Translations under genes and position numbers: made by a program
DNA from: Bacteroidales bacterium
Lineage (GTDB): Bacteria > Bacteroidota > Bacteroidia > Bacteroidales > UBA932
Length of the DNA: 64,000 nt
Reading direction: 5' to 3'
NCBI GenBank assembly: GCA_017529425.1
Contig: JAFXNQ010000045.1
Span: forward strand, 1 to 64,000
In this document: positions 1-7,828 of the stretch, piece by piece
Layout of the letters: each line of letters begins with the position of its first letter
How positions within the stretch are numbered: the stretch's first letter is position 1
The notes under the pieces: model-generated
What the model was told of the DNA's origin: nothing
What the model saw: only the letters and a program-made list of their open reading frames with translations
Database searches by the model: none

Positions 1-439
<439 letters not shown>

Positions 440-456
440 TTATGATTTTTACCTGG

Positions 457-486
457 CAAATCTACATAAAAAATGTAAATATCAAA
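457..486 (-). promoter_or_regulatory. Promoter of the CD-NTase gene
   Basis: On the minus strand TTTG (486-483) is followed after 18 bases by TAGATTTG (464-457), a full match to the Bacteroidetes -33/-7 consensus. Transcription would begin near 450, leaving a leader of about 17 bases. The gene therefore appears to be the first of its operon. Confidence 0.7.
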
Positions 487-690
487 AATAAAACCACAAT
501 GTTCCGATTTTAGTTTTTAATTTCTGACGATTATCTGCAATTATGACGTGCGGTCTTGGCGCTGAAATAAAGGGGAAAGGTGTAGAAGTGCCTATATAGA
601 AACTTAGGAAACTAGGTGAAGTGTTCCATATCCAAATCCGGTTCCATGTGGGAAATAACTGAATAACAGAGGATTAGTCATATATGCTGC

Positions 691-742
691 ATTTTTCTCA
701 ACGACTTTTTGCCTGTCCGTTGTCATTTTTCCAACGACTTTT
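691..742. repeat. Two near-identical 18-19 base direct repeats
   Basis: Positions 691-709 and 725-742 read ATTTTTC(T)CAACGACTTTT and differ by one inserted base. They lie 15 bases apart, between the CD-NTase and the core genome. They could be recombinase arm sites, an att-like duplication or chance. Confidence 0.45.
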
Positions 743-823
743 GGGAATCCCTTTGTTTCAGCCGTGATTTAAACTCAAAACCCAGTATTTTGGGGGGGCA
801 ACATCCGAAAACTCACCAAACTG

Positions 824-945
824 AAGCACGAGGATACCCCTCACAGTGCATTCTGAGATGGGGTGACGTGCTTTAAGCGACGATATCGTCCTCTGGAGCA
901 CACGAGGGTGCCCCTGATAGCGCTCTGAGGCCACTTGTCGTGCGC
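824..945. repeat. Cluster of dyads: two hairpins flanking a 12-bp palindrome
   Basis: Positions 824-873 form a long imperfect hairpin. Its outer arms are AAGCACG (824-830) and CGTGCTT (867-873), its inner arms ACCCCTCA (836-843) and TGAGATGGGGT (854-864). GACGATATCGTC (879-890) is a perfect 12-bp palindrome. A second, weaker hairpin with related sequence (GCAC...GTGC) follows at about 898-945. The two hairpins resemble diverged copies of one unit. No U-tract follows, so this is not a simple terminator. Confidence 0.6.
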
Positions 946-970
946 CAGTTGGACGGATTGTCCGCTTCTG

Positions 971-1017
971 ACCAAAGAAAAAGAGAGTGACCAATAATAT
1001 CTTATTAGTCACCCTCT
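971..1017 (-). terminator. Terminator of the galKM operon
   Basis: A stem with arms 982-997 and 1002-1017 has two mismatches and a four-base loop. On the minus strand it is followed by CTCTTTTTCTTT, 40-90 bases after the galM stop. The plus strand also has CTCTTTT after the stem, so it may work weakly in both directions. Confidence 0.75.
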
Positions 1018-1058
1018 TTTCAGCATAGAGGACGAGAATCGTAAGCGGGTGATTCTCG

Positions 1059-2087
1059 TTATTCGGCACTGAACTGCCACTCTATCACGTTCAGATATGT
1101 TTCTCCCGGCAGCAGGGGCCGGAAGGGGAACTGCAGTTTGTTGGGAGAGTCGGGGAATGCCTGGCACTCCATTGCTACGCAGTCATAGTCTTTATAGGCA
1201 TAGCCTGTGGGTGCATTGGGGCAGCCTGAGAGCCAGTTGCCGGTGTAAATTTGCACACCCGGCTGGTTGGTAGACATCACCACCTTGCGGCCGTCGCAGG
1301 AGAGTTCTGCCGCAGGGCGGACTTTGCCGTCATAGCCGTCTATGCACCAGCAGTGGTCATACCCCTTGCCAAACTTCAACGGTTCATAATCGGCATCCAG
1401 GTCGCGCCCGATGGGCTTGGCCTCAGAGAAATCCATAGGAGTTCCTGCCACGGGGGCCATCTCGCCGTAAGGAATCAGGGTCGAATCGCCGGGAAGGAAG
1501 CGGGAAGCGTGTAGTTTGAGAATATGACTCCGGACACCATCGCCACCGAAAGCTTTTTCACCGCGAAGATTAAAATAGACGTGATTGGTGAGGTTAACCA
1601 CCGTGGGCGCATCGGTTACGGCAGAGATCTCCAGCCGCAACACATTGTCATCGTCAAATGTATATACCGCCTGAATATCAAGGGCGCCGGGATATCCGGC
1701 ATCGCCGTCGGGGCTGTGCAACTTAAAGCGGACACCTCCCTCAAACTCCTCTGCATCCCAGATACGGTTGGCAAAGCACTGCTCGCCGGGGCCGCCGTGC
1801 AAGTGGTTGGGGCCATTGTTGATGGCCAGCGAATACTCCTTCCCGCCAAGGGAGAACTTGCCGGCCGCAATGCGGTTGGCGTAGCGTCCGGGGATCTTGC
1901 CGGCGCAGGGGCCGTCCTCCATCCAGTCTTCAGGATGGGCGTATGTCAGGGCTACGTTGTCAAAGACACCGCTGGCATCGGGCACTACAATAGCAACTAT
2001 GCCGGCGCCAAGATTGCTCAAGGTAACCCGGCCGCCGGCATTGTTGGTGATTGTAAAGTGCTTTATTTGAGCTTGCGGACGTTCCAT
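1059..2087 (-). CDS. galM: Aldose 1-epimerase (galactose mutarotase)
   Basis: A 342-residue cytosolic enzyme that interconverts the alpha and beta anomers of galactose and glucose, feeding galactokinase with the alpha form. Family motifs are all present: GRYANRI (67-73), NHLHGG (94-99), NLTNHVYFNL with the catalytic His at 169, and near the C-terminus MECQAFPDSPN carrying the catalytic Glu. The length is normal. It overlaps the end of galK by 25 bases in another frame, so the two are co-transcribed and probably translationally coupled. A terminator follows. Confidence 0.95.
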   Translation of the reverse strand: MERPQAQIKHFTITNNAGGRVTLSNLGAGIVAIVVPDASGVFDNVALTYAHPEDWMEDGPCAGKIPGRYANRIAAGKFSLGGKEYSLAINNGPNHLHGGPGEQCFANRIWDAEEFEGGVRFKLHSPDGDAGYPGALDIQAVYTFDDDNVLRLEISAVTDAPTVVNLTNHVYFNLRGEKAFGGDGVRSHILKLHASRFLPGDSTLIPYGEMAPVAGTPMDFSEAKPIGRDLDADYEPLKFGKGYDHCWCIDGYDGKVRPAAELSCDGRKVVMSTNQPGVQIYTGNWLSGCPNAPTGYAYKDYDCVAMECQAFPDSPNKLQFPFRPLLPGETYLNVIEWQFSAE

Positions 2088-3235
2088 CTCTTTGCACCGT
2101 CAGAAATCGCAACGTTGATAACGCGCGGATCCAGGTTGAATTTCTTCTTGTATGCTTTCTGGACTGCTTCGATGTAGGCTTTCGCATCGCCGCTGCGTAC
2201 AATTGCAATAACGCAACCGCCAAAGCCGCCACCCATCATACGTGCGCCAACGACACCGTCGCATTTGCGGGCAACGTCAACAATAAAGTCGAGCTCTTCG
2301 CAACTTACGCCATAATCTTTGCTGAGGCCGTCGTGAGTCTCAAACATCTTTTTGCCAAATGCGGGGATATCACCCTTTGCCAGATCGCGGCAACCTGCCA
2401 GCAGGCGCGGTGATTCCTTTACTACAAATGAGCAGCGCTTGTAAACCATAGGGTCCAGCTTATCCTTGTACTGCTCCAGCATGGCGGGGGTCACGTCGCG
2501 CAGCAGCTCCACGTTGGGATGGTCCTTCTTGATTGCAGCCACGCCAGCCTCGCACTGTGCACGGCGCACGTTATACTCTCCGGAGGCGAGGTTATGCTTC
2601 ACCATAGTGTCGATGAGGACAATCTTGTAGCCTCTGGGGTTGAAGGGGACGCGCTTGTAGCTGAGAGAACGGCAGTCGAGGCGTATAACCTTGCCCTCCT
2701 TGCCCATCAGAGATGCAAACTGGTCCATGATGCCGCAGTTCACACCCACATAATGGTGCTCTGTCATCTGGCCGATTTTTGCCAGTTCCTCGCGTTTGAA
2801 ACCGAGCTTGAACAGAGTATTGATTGCAAAGCCAAATACACTCTCGAGAGCAGCCGACGATGACATTCCCGCACCCAGGGGGACGTCGCCGCCAAAGGCG
2901 CAGTCAAAGCCACCGGGAGCGGCGCCACGCTCTTTCATCTCCTGGATGACGCCAAAGATGTAGCATGCCCACTGCTGAGCGGGCTTCTTGGGGTCGTTGA
3001 TATCAAAAGTAAGCTTCTCGCCGTAGTCCATGGAGAACGCGTTCACCTTTGTCGTGCCGTTGGGAGCAATGGCCAGGCTGATGCCCTTGTCCACTGCTGC
3101 AGGGAGCACGAAACCGCCATTATAGTCGGTGTGTTCGCCAATCAGGTTGATACGGCCGGGTGAGGTGAAATAGCTGAATTTAACGCCGGGAAAATTCTTC
3201 TTGAAAGCGTCGATGACTTTTTTGGGTTTTAACAT
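2063..3235 (-). CDS. galK: Galactokinase
   Basis: A 390-residue GHMP kinase that phosphorylates alpha-D-galactose at C1 using ATP, the first step of the Leloir pathway. Visible motifs are the galactokinase signature RINLIGEHTDYNGGFVLP near residue 30, the ATP loop PLGAGMSSSAALE, CGIMDQFASL with the catalytic Asp, and the C-terminal GGGFGG motif. It is the first gene of a galK-galM pair. No galT or galE is seen here, so the rest of the pathway must lie elsewhere. The start ATG follows a promoter at 3273-3303. Confidence 0.96.
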   Translation of the reverse strand: MLKPKKVIDAFKKNFPGVKFSYFTSPGRINLIGEHTDYNGGFVLPAAVDKGISLAIAPNGTTKVNAFSMDYGEKLTFDINDPKKPAQQWACYIFGVIQEMKERGAAPGGFDCAFGGDVPLGAGMSSSAALESVFGFAINTLFKLGFKREELAKIGQMTEHHYVGVNCGIMDQFASLMGKEGKVIRLDCRSLSYKRVPFNPRGYKIVLIDTMVKHNLASGEYNVRRAQCEAGVAAIKKDHPNVELLRDVTPAMLEQYKDKLDPMVYKRCSFVVKESPRLLAGCRDLAKGDIPAFGKKMFETHDGLSKDYGVSCEELDFIVDVARKCDGVVGARMMGGGFGGCVIAIVRSGDAKAYIEAVQKAYKKKFNLDPRVINVAISDGAKRWNVRKLK

Positions 3236-3272
3236 ATTGCGTTAGAATTATTGTTGGTTGGTATAAGTCTTG

Positions 3273-3303
3273 TAAAGATACCAAATACTTTGAATTTTTC
3301 AAA
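3273..3303 (-). promoter_or_regulatory. galK promoter
   Basis: Minus-strand TTTG (3303-3300), 19 bases, then TATCTTTA (3280-3273). It interlocks with the plus-strand tRNA-Gly promoter at 3289-3319: each -33 box lies inside the other promoter's span. Confidence 0.6.
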
Positions 3304-3319
3304 AATGGTAGTACATTTG
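3289..3319 (+). promoter_or_regulatory. tRNA-Gly promoter
   Basis: TTTG (3289-3292), exactly 19 bases, then TACATTTG (3312-3319). This is a full Bacteroidetes consensus promoter ending 13 bases before the tRNA. Confidence 0.75.
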
Positions 3320-3332
3320 CAACGAAGCAAAA

Positions 3333-3405
3333 GCGGGAGTAGCTCAGTTGGTAGAGCGTTGGCTTCCCAAGCCGAAGGTCGCGGGTTCGAGACCCGTCTT
3401 CCGCT
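3333..3405 (+). tRNA. tRNA-Gly (anticodon CCC)
   Basis: A 73-base cloverleaf. The acceptor arms GCGGGAG and CTTCCGC pair with one G-U, the D arm contains AGCTCAGTTGGTAGAGC, the anticodon loop is TTCCCAA giving CCC, and the T arm holds GGTTCGAGACC. The discriminator base is U and CCA is not encoded. Confidence 0.95.
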
Positions 3406-3414
3406 CAAATACAG

Positions 3415-3450
3415 ACAAGTCCGTCCCACGCGGCAACGGGCTTGTTTTGT
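3415..3450 (+). terminator. Terminator after tRNA-Gly
   Basis: ACAAGTCCGT (3415-3424) pairs with ACGGGCTTGT (3436-3445) as a 10-bp stem with one G-U, followed by TTTGTCTT. It separates the tRNA from the downstream peptidase gene, although read-through could still supply that gene. Confidence 0.65.
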
Positions 3451-3469
3451 CTTACATAGATACTCTCCA

Positions 3470-4420
3470 ATGAAAAAAATATTCACACTAATACTCCTTA
3501 TTGCCATCGTGTGCCCGGCCCTGGCCCAGTTGCCGGGATATAAATACCAGATAGTCCCATATACCATAAAAAGGTGCACCCGTGAGATTAAAATCCCCAT
3601 AGACACCTTAAGCACCGACGATAAATTCATAGACATCATCATTTACGATAACCATACGTGGGAATATCTGTCATATGAACGTCCGGACATTGACAGCACC
3701 GCCGTATATGACGATTACTTTGACATCGAGGCGCTGCATGCACACTACCCCAACGAGAGCATTCCGGCCGAGGTGGATATATGCCTGACAGACGATGAGC
3801 ACGGATTCTGCGTCCCGATCCAGGGAAAGGTCAGCTCCAGATTCAAGATGCGTCGCCGCCGTCCCCACTATGGCCTGGACGTTGTGCTCAACACCGGCGA
3901 CAGCATTCACGCTGCCTTTGACGGTGTAGTCAGGATTGCCACCGGCAGCCGTACCGGAGGTTACGGCAACTTGATTATCCTGCGTCACTCCAATGGCCTT
4001 GAGACCTATTATGGCCACCTTTCAAAACTTCTGGTAGATGTGGGAGAGCCGGTTAAGGCGGGTGAAGTTATCGGCCTTGGCGGCAGCACCGGACGCAGCA
4101 CCGGCCCCCATCTCCACTTTGAGACGCGCTACCGCGGAAAGGCCTTTGACCCTGAAAGGTTATTCGACTTTGAAGAGGGAGAACTGCGTAGCAGCGATTT
4201 CTGCCTGAAGAAGGACTACCTCAACATCTATTCCCATTACGGACAGACCGATGCGCAGTCAAAGGCGGCCGGTCAGGCAAAATATTACAAGGTGCGCAAG
4301 GGTGACACTCTGGGAAAGATTGCCGCGCGTCACGGCACAACGGTTAACAAAATCTGCCGGTTGAACGGCATCAAATCCACAAAGACGTTGCGTGTGGGGC
4401 AGCGCCTGCGCGTACGGTGA
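3470..4420 (+). CDS. Secreted M23 (LytM) peptidase with LysM domain
   Basis: A 316-residue envelope protein with a signal peptide (MKKIFTLILLIAIVCPALAQ). The LytM endopeptidase fold occupies about residues 120-235. Zinc ligands are visible as HYGLD (His and Asp) and HLHFE, with YYGH as the other active-site His. A LysM peptidoglycan-binding repeat (YKVRKGDTLGKIAARHG) follows at the C-terminus. The likely role is cleavage of peptide cross-links in peptidoglycan, or activation of an amidase. The frame is open further upstream through the tRNA, but ATG 3470 with its signal peptide is the only sensible start. Its stop TGA overlaps the ATG of the next gene. Confidence 0.9.
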   Translation: MKKIFTLILLIAIVCPALAQLPGYKYQIVPYTIKRCTREIKIPIDTLSTDDKFIDIIIYDNHTWEYLSYERPDIDSTAVYDDYFDIEALHAHYPNESIPAEVDICLTDDEHGFCVPIQGKVSSRFKMRRRRPHYGLDVVLNTGDSIHAAFDGVVRIATGSRTGGYGNLIILRHSNGLETYYGHLSKLLVDVGEPVKAGEVIGLGGSTGRSTGPHLHFETRYRGKAFDPERLFDFEEGELRSSDFCLKKDYLNIYSHYGQTDAQSKAAGQAKYYKVRKGDTLGKIAARHGTTVNKICRLNGIKSTKTLRVGQRLRVR

Positions 4421-6426
4421 TGAAACGCGCGCTGGTCACAGTCTGCCTGATGGCGCTTGCAAGCTTCTGCCTGAAAGCGCAATACGACCCGTCGCACTTC
4501 TATTATGCAGGGCGTCAGGCACTCAGTGACGGTAAGTACTCGCTGGCCATAGAGAATTTCAACATTCTCTCCCGCATTGACACAGTCAGTCCCGAGGCGT
4601 TTTTTTTCCGGGGCATTGCAAAGTATAATCTGGGCGATTTGAACGGAGCCGAGCGCGATTTTGACTTGAGCCTGAAGCGAAATCCTCTCTACACATACGC
4701 CTATCACTACCGCGCCATAACCCGCAGCCGCCTTGGACGCTATGAAGAGGCGCTGGAGGACCTGCAGGAGGCATCTGAACTGCGCCCCGGCAATACCGGC
4801 ATCTACTTTAGCCGCGGCGTGACCTACTTCCTCTCACAGCAGTTTGACAAGGCGGTGGAGGACTTTAACAGCTTTATCCGCAAAGAGCCCAAGGAGAGCA
4901 GTGCATACCTCAACAGGGGGGCTTCTTACCTGTTTCTGGGCGATACAACCAAGGCTTTCAACGACTATAACAAAGCCATCGAGCTGAACAACCAGGACCC
5001 GGAGGGGTTTGTGCGCCGTTCCCGCATCTATGCCCTGCAGAACAACTACGACGAGGCTATCGCAGACCTGAACCGCGCCATCGCTCTGGACCCTGCAAAC
5101 ACGCTGGCATATTTCAACCGGGCGATACTGCGCTACGAGAAAAAGGACTGGATAAACGCCATTGACGACCTCAATGCGGTATTGAAAGAGGAACCTGGCA
5201 ACGCCCTGACCCTATACAACCGCGCATTGATTTATGCCCAGGTCGGGGAATATGACAAGGCGGTGGATGACCTCGACCGGGTAATCAACATCAACCCGGA
5301 GAATGTTCTGGCATATTTCAACCGCGCCGCCATGTTCATGCAGCAGGGGAAATACCAGCAGGCGATACGCGACTACGACCGCGCCATCGAACTCTATCCA
5401 GATTTTGCGAAGGCGTATATGAACCGCTCTTATGCAAAATCTATGACTGGCAGGCTGAGCGAGTCCAGGCAGGACTGGCAGACTGCCCAGCAGAAAGTGC
5501 AGGAATACAAGATTGCTACCTCCACAGAGGAGGGGTATGAGGCGTTCGCTGACACAACCCGCAAGTTCAACTCACTGCTGGCGCTGGACGCCGACTTTGC
5601 CAAGAAGAATTTTGACAACGAACTGCTGCAATACCGCGACGTGGACATCAAACTCAAGCCGATGTTCCAGTTTGTCCCGCGGGAAGATGCTGTGGGTGCA
5701 GAGAGCATCTCCACCATCAAGGGGAAGCTGATATATGAAAAGCTGGACAATTTTCTGGCGGCACTGCCGGTGGCGACACAGTTCGTGTCGGCAAAATCAT
5801 CGCAGCGCGAGAGCGCAGCCACAAAACTGGAACCGCTGTCGGAACAGATACGTCTGGGCAAGGGGACCCAGAATGTCCGCTTTGCCAAGGCTATGTATGA
5901 AACCCAGGCGAGCCGCTTTAACAATGCCATGGAGAGCTACAGCGTTGCTATTGACATGGATGGAACAAACCCATTCATCTATATCAACCGCGGTGTACTG
6001 CAGGCAGAGATGACCGATTTTATCTCCAGTATGGAGAACAGCGTGCAGACCCTCACCATGGACAACACCGGCAACACCACCAAGACGGTGGTGAAAGACC
6101 GCGCCAGCACAACCTATGACTACAGTGCAGCGATAGACGATATGATGCAGGCCGCGTCGCTGGCGCCAGATTTCCCATACGTATATTACAATCTGGGCAA
6201 CCTCTACTGCCTTTCTGACGACCTTCCGACGGCTGTGGTCAATTACACCCGCGCCCTGGACCTGTTCCCCTATATTGGGGAGGCATACTATAACCGCGGC
6301 CTTGTGCAGATTTTCCTGAAAGAGAAGGAGAAAGGGTGCATAGATATCAGCAAGGCGGGCGAGCTGGGCATTCCGGAAGCGTATGGGGTAATCAAGAAAT
6401 ATTGCACGGAAGAGCCCAAACAGTAG
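4420..6426 (+). CDS. Exported tetratricopeptide-repeat protein
   Basis: A 668-residue protein with a signal peptide (MKRALVTVCLMALASFCLKAQ) and roughly eight consecutive 34-residue TPRs over about residues 20-320. A linker of about 170 residues follows, then three or four more TPRs at the C-terminus. TPRs act as protein-binding scaffolds, here probably in the periplasm or at the outer membrane. The start ATG overlaps the stop of the M23 peptidase (TGATG), so the two are translationally coupled and probably act together in cell-wall turnover. A GTG three bases upstream is a less likely start. The binding partner is unknown. Confidence 0.85.
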   Translation: MKRALVTVCLMALASFCLKAQYDPSHFYYAGRQALSDGKYSLAIENFNILSRIDTVSPEAFFFRGIAKYNLGDLNGAERDFDLSLKRNPLYTYAYHYRAITRSRLGRYEEALEDLQEASELRPGNTGIYFSRGVTYFLSQQFDKAVEDFNSFIRKEPKESSAYLNRGASYLFLGDTTKAFNDYNKAIELNNQDPEGFVRRSRIYALQNNYDEAIADLNRAIALDPANTLAYFNRAILRYEKKDWINAIDDLNAVLKEEPGNALTLYNRALIYAQVGEYDKAVDDLDRVININPENVLAYFNRAAMFMQQGKYQQAIRDYDRAIELYPDFAKAYMNRSYAKSMTGRLSESRQDWQTAQQKVQEYKIATSTEEGYEAFADTTRKFNSLLALDADFAKKNFDNELLQYRDVDIKLKPMFQFVPREDAVGAESISTIKGKLIYEKLDNFLAALPVATQFVSAKSSQRESAATKLEPLSEQIRLGKGTQNVRFAKAMYETQASRFNNAMESYSVAIDMDGTNPFIYINRGVLQAEMTDFISSMENSVQTLTMDNTGNTTKTVVKDRASTTYDYSAAIDDMMQAASLAPDFPYVYYNLGNLYCLSDDLPTAVVNYTRALDLFPYIGEAYYNRGLVQIFLKEKEKGCIDISKAGELGIPEAYGVIKKYCTEEPKQ

Positions 6427-6429
6427 CCT

Positions 6430-7311
6430 CTACCAGTTGTCGTCATCCTCTTCTACAGTGAGGAAACGGGTCCCTCCAAGCGCCTCAATGGCATCTTCTA
6501 TATCCATCTGTACTGAAGAGTTACCCGCATTTGAATAGAGCATTTGTAAGAATTCCAGATACATTACCAGAATAGAGGCGTCCCTGCGGACCTTTGCCTC
6601 TCCGATGTCTACGTTCACACCCAGGGCCGACGCCTGGTTCTTTACCAGTTTGCTGATGTCGTTCTCTATGAATATCTCCCCCTTGTGAAAGACGTTGATA
6701 TTGAAGAGCACCCTGTCGTTCTCTACATATACCGGCACAAAGCCTCCGGTAAAGCATAACGGATATATCGGCAGACCCGCAGCCTGAGCAACCATGAAAT
6801 ACACCAGCGACAGGACTAACGGACTCCCTTTACGCTTTTCCAGGACATCCATAAGCAACGATCCCTCCAAAGACATGTCAAAGGGGTTGGAAGATGAAAA
6901 GCCGTATCTGTTATAGAAGATGTGGTTCAGCAGGTGGACATTCTCCACACCGGTCTTGGCATCTGAAATCTCGGCCATTACGGCCACCGCCGGCGGCATG
7001 ATCTTCTCCATGTAATCCTCCCTGGCAATGGTCGGATCTGTGAGCAATGCCAGCAGATATCCGGCCTCCAGCATACAGCACTCTCCGTCCCTGCACTGCT
7101 CAGCCAACCTCTTAAAGCCGGCTATCGCGGCCTTTTTGCCATATTTGCCCAGCATTCTGCCCAGCAATTCCTTGCGGGAGAGGTCCATTTCAATCCGGTA
7201 GCACTCCCTCAGATTCTGCAGCGGTTCCGGCCCGTTATCCAGAAAATAACGTTCCAGTGCGGCGGTGACAGCTGGGTCGCCGTCACGGAAAAGATCGACT
7301 ATATATTGCAT
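6430..7311 (-). CDS. SirB1-like transglutaminase-fold protein
   Basis: A 293-residue protein of the SirB1 family. The hallmark stretch is present: LLNHIFYNRYGFSSS, then LEKRKGSPLVLSLVYFMVAQAAGLPIYPL, and TGGFVPVY where the family has GHFLVRY. The usual catalytic Cys and His of transglutaminase folds are not evident, so it is probably a non-catalytic relative. The function of the family is poorly known. I chose ATG 7311; GTG 7320 is also in frame. The -7 box at 7325-7332 would put the transcript start only a few bases before the ATG. Confidence 0.75.
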   Translation of the reverse strand: MQYIVDLFRDGDPAVTAALERYFLDNGPEPLQNLRECYRIEMDLSRKELLGRMLGKYGKKAAIAGFKRLAEQCRDGECCMLEAGYLLALLTDPTIAREDYMEKIMPPAVAVMAEISDAKTGVENVHLLNHIFYNRYGFSSSNPFDMSLEGSLLMDVLEKRKGSPLVLSLVYFMVAQAAGLPIYPLCFTGGFVPVYVENDRVLFNINVFHKGEIFIENDISKLVKNQASALGVNVDIGEAKVRRDASILVMYLEFLQMLYSNAGNSSVQMDIEDAIEALGGTRFLTVEEDDDNW

Positions 7312-7324
7312 TTGCTCCACACCC

Positions 7325-7332
7325 CAAAGATA
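7325..7332 (-). promoter_or_regulatory. -7 element of the SirB1-like gene
   Basis: TATCTTTG on the minus strand, about 14 bases upstream of ATG 7311. The 5' leader would be very short or absent. Confidence 0.55.
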
Positions 7333-7354
7333 GCTCTTGTTTTGTGTTTTTTGC

Positions 7355-7362
7355 TACATTTG
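7355..7362 (+). promoter_or_regulatory. -7 element of the DUF4293 gene
   Basis: TACATTTG on the plus strand, 18 bases before ATG 7381. Confidence 0.55.
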
Positions 7363-7380
7363 TAAAAAACGTCCTCAACT

Positions 7381-7824
7381 ATGATAATTACCTGGCCCCG
7401 GATGCAAAACGTGCTGCTTGGGATCAGCGCCTTCCTGATGGTGACGCTGTTCTGGTCTGAGATGTGCTACGGCTACGATGCAGAGGGAATGCGCTACAGC
7501 ATAAAATTCACGGAACACATCCAGTTCCTGGTATTCACCTTCATCACCGCCTCTTTGGCCATCGCCGCCATCTTTTATCGCAAACAGTACATCCTGCAGG
7601 TGCGGGTGTGCATTATAAATATGCTCATTCTGCTTGGCTATCAGATATGGCTGATGGTGGCATTTTTCCAGCTGAAGAGTGCCTACACATTCACTGTTTA
7701 CACACTTTTCCCATTTGTGTGCATAATTCTCCACTTCCTTGCGATACGATATAGCTGGAACGACGCCACCGATGTGATTGCGCGCGATTTCCACCGCAAG
7801 ATGGGCAAATCATCAAAGAAGTAG
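7381..7824 (+). CDS. DUF4293-type inner-membrane protein
   Basis: A 147-residue membrane protein with four predicted helices, near residues 8-26, 47-65, 72-96 and 101-121. The N-terminal WPRMQNVLLGISAFLM and overall layout match DUF4293, a family confined to Bacteroidetes with no known function. The C-terminus is short, basic and presumably cytoplasmic. The next gene, rmuC, begins five bases after its stop, so the two are co-transcribed. Confidence 0.75.
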   Translation: MIITWPRMQNVLLGISAFLMVTLFWSEMCYGYDAEGMRYSIKFTEHIQFLVFTFITASLAIAAIFYRKQYILQVRVCIINMLILLGYQIWLMVAFFQLKSAYTFTVYTLFPFVCIILHFLAIRYSWNDATDVIARDFHRKMGKSSKK

Positions 7825-7828
7825 TTAT

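Noticed and set aside
824-945. Integron attC sites
   Set aside because: The hairpins lack the GTTRRRY/RYYYAAC end boxes and there is no integron integrase.
758-1069. A 103-codon minus-strand frame after galM
   Set aside because: It runs through the galKM terminator and the palindromic region, and has no recognisable domain or start signal.
3251-3469. A longer start for the M23 peptidase
   Set aside because: The extension would translate tRNA-Gly and its terminator; the signal peptide begins at 3470.
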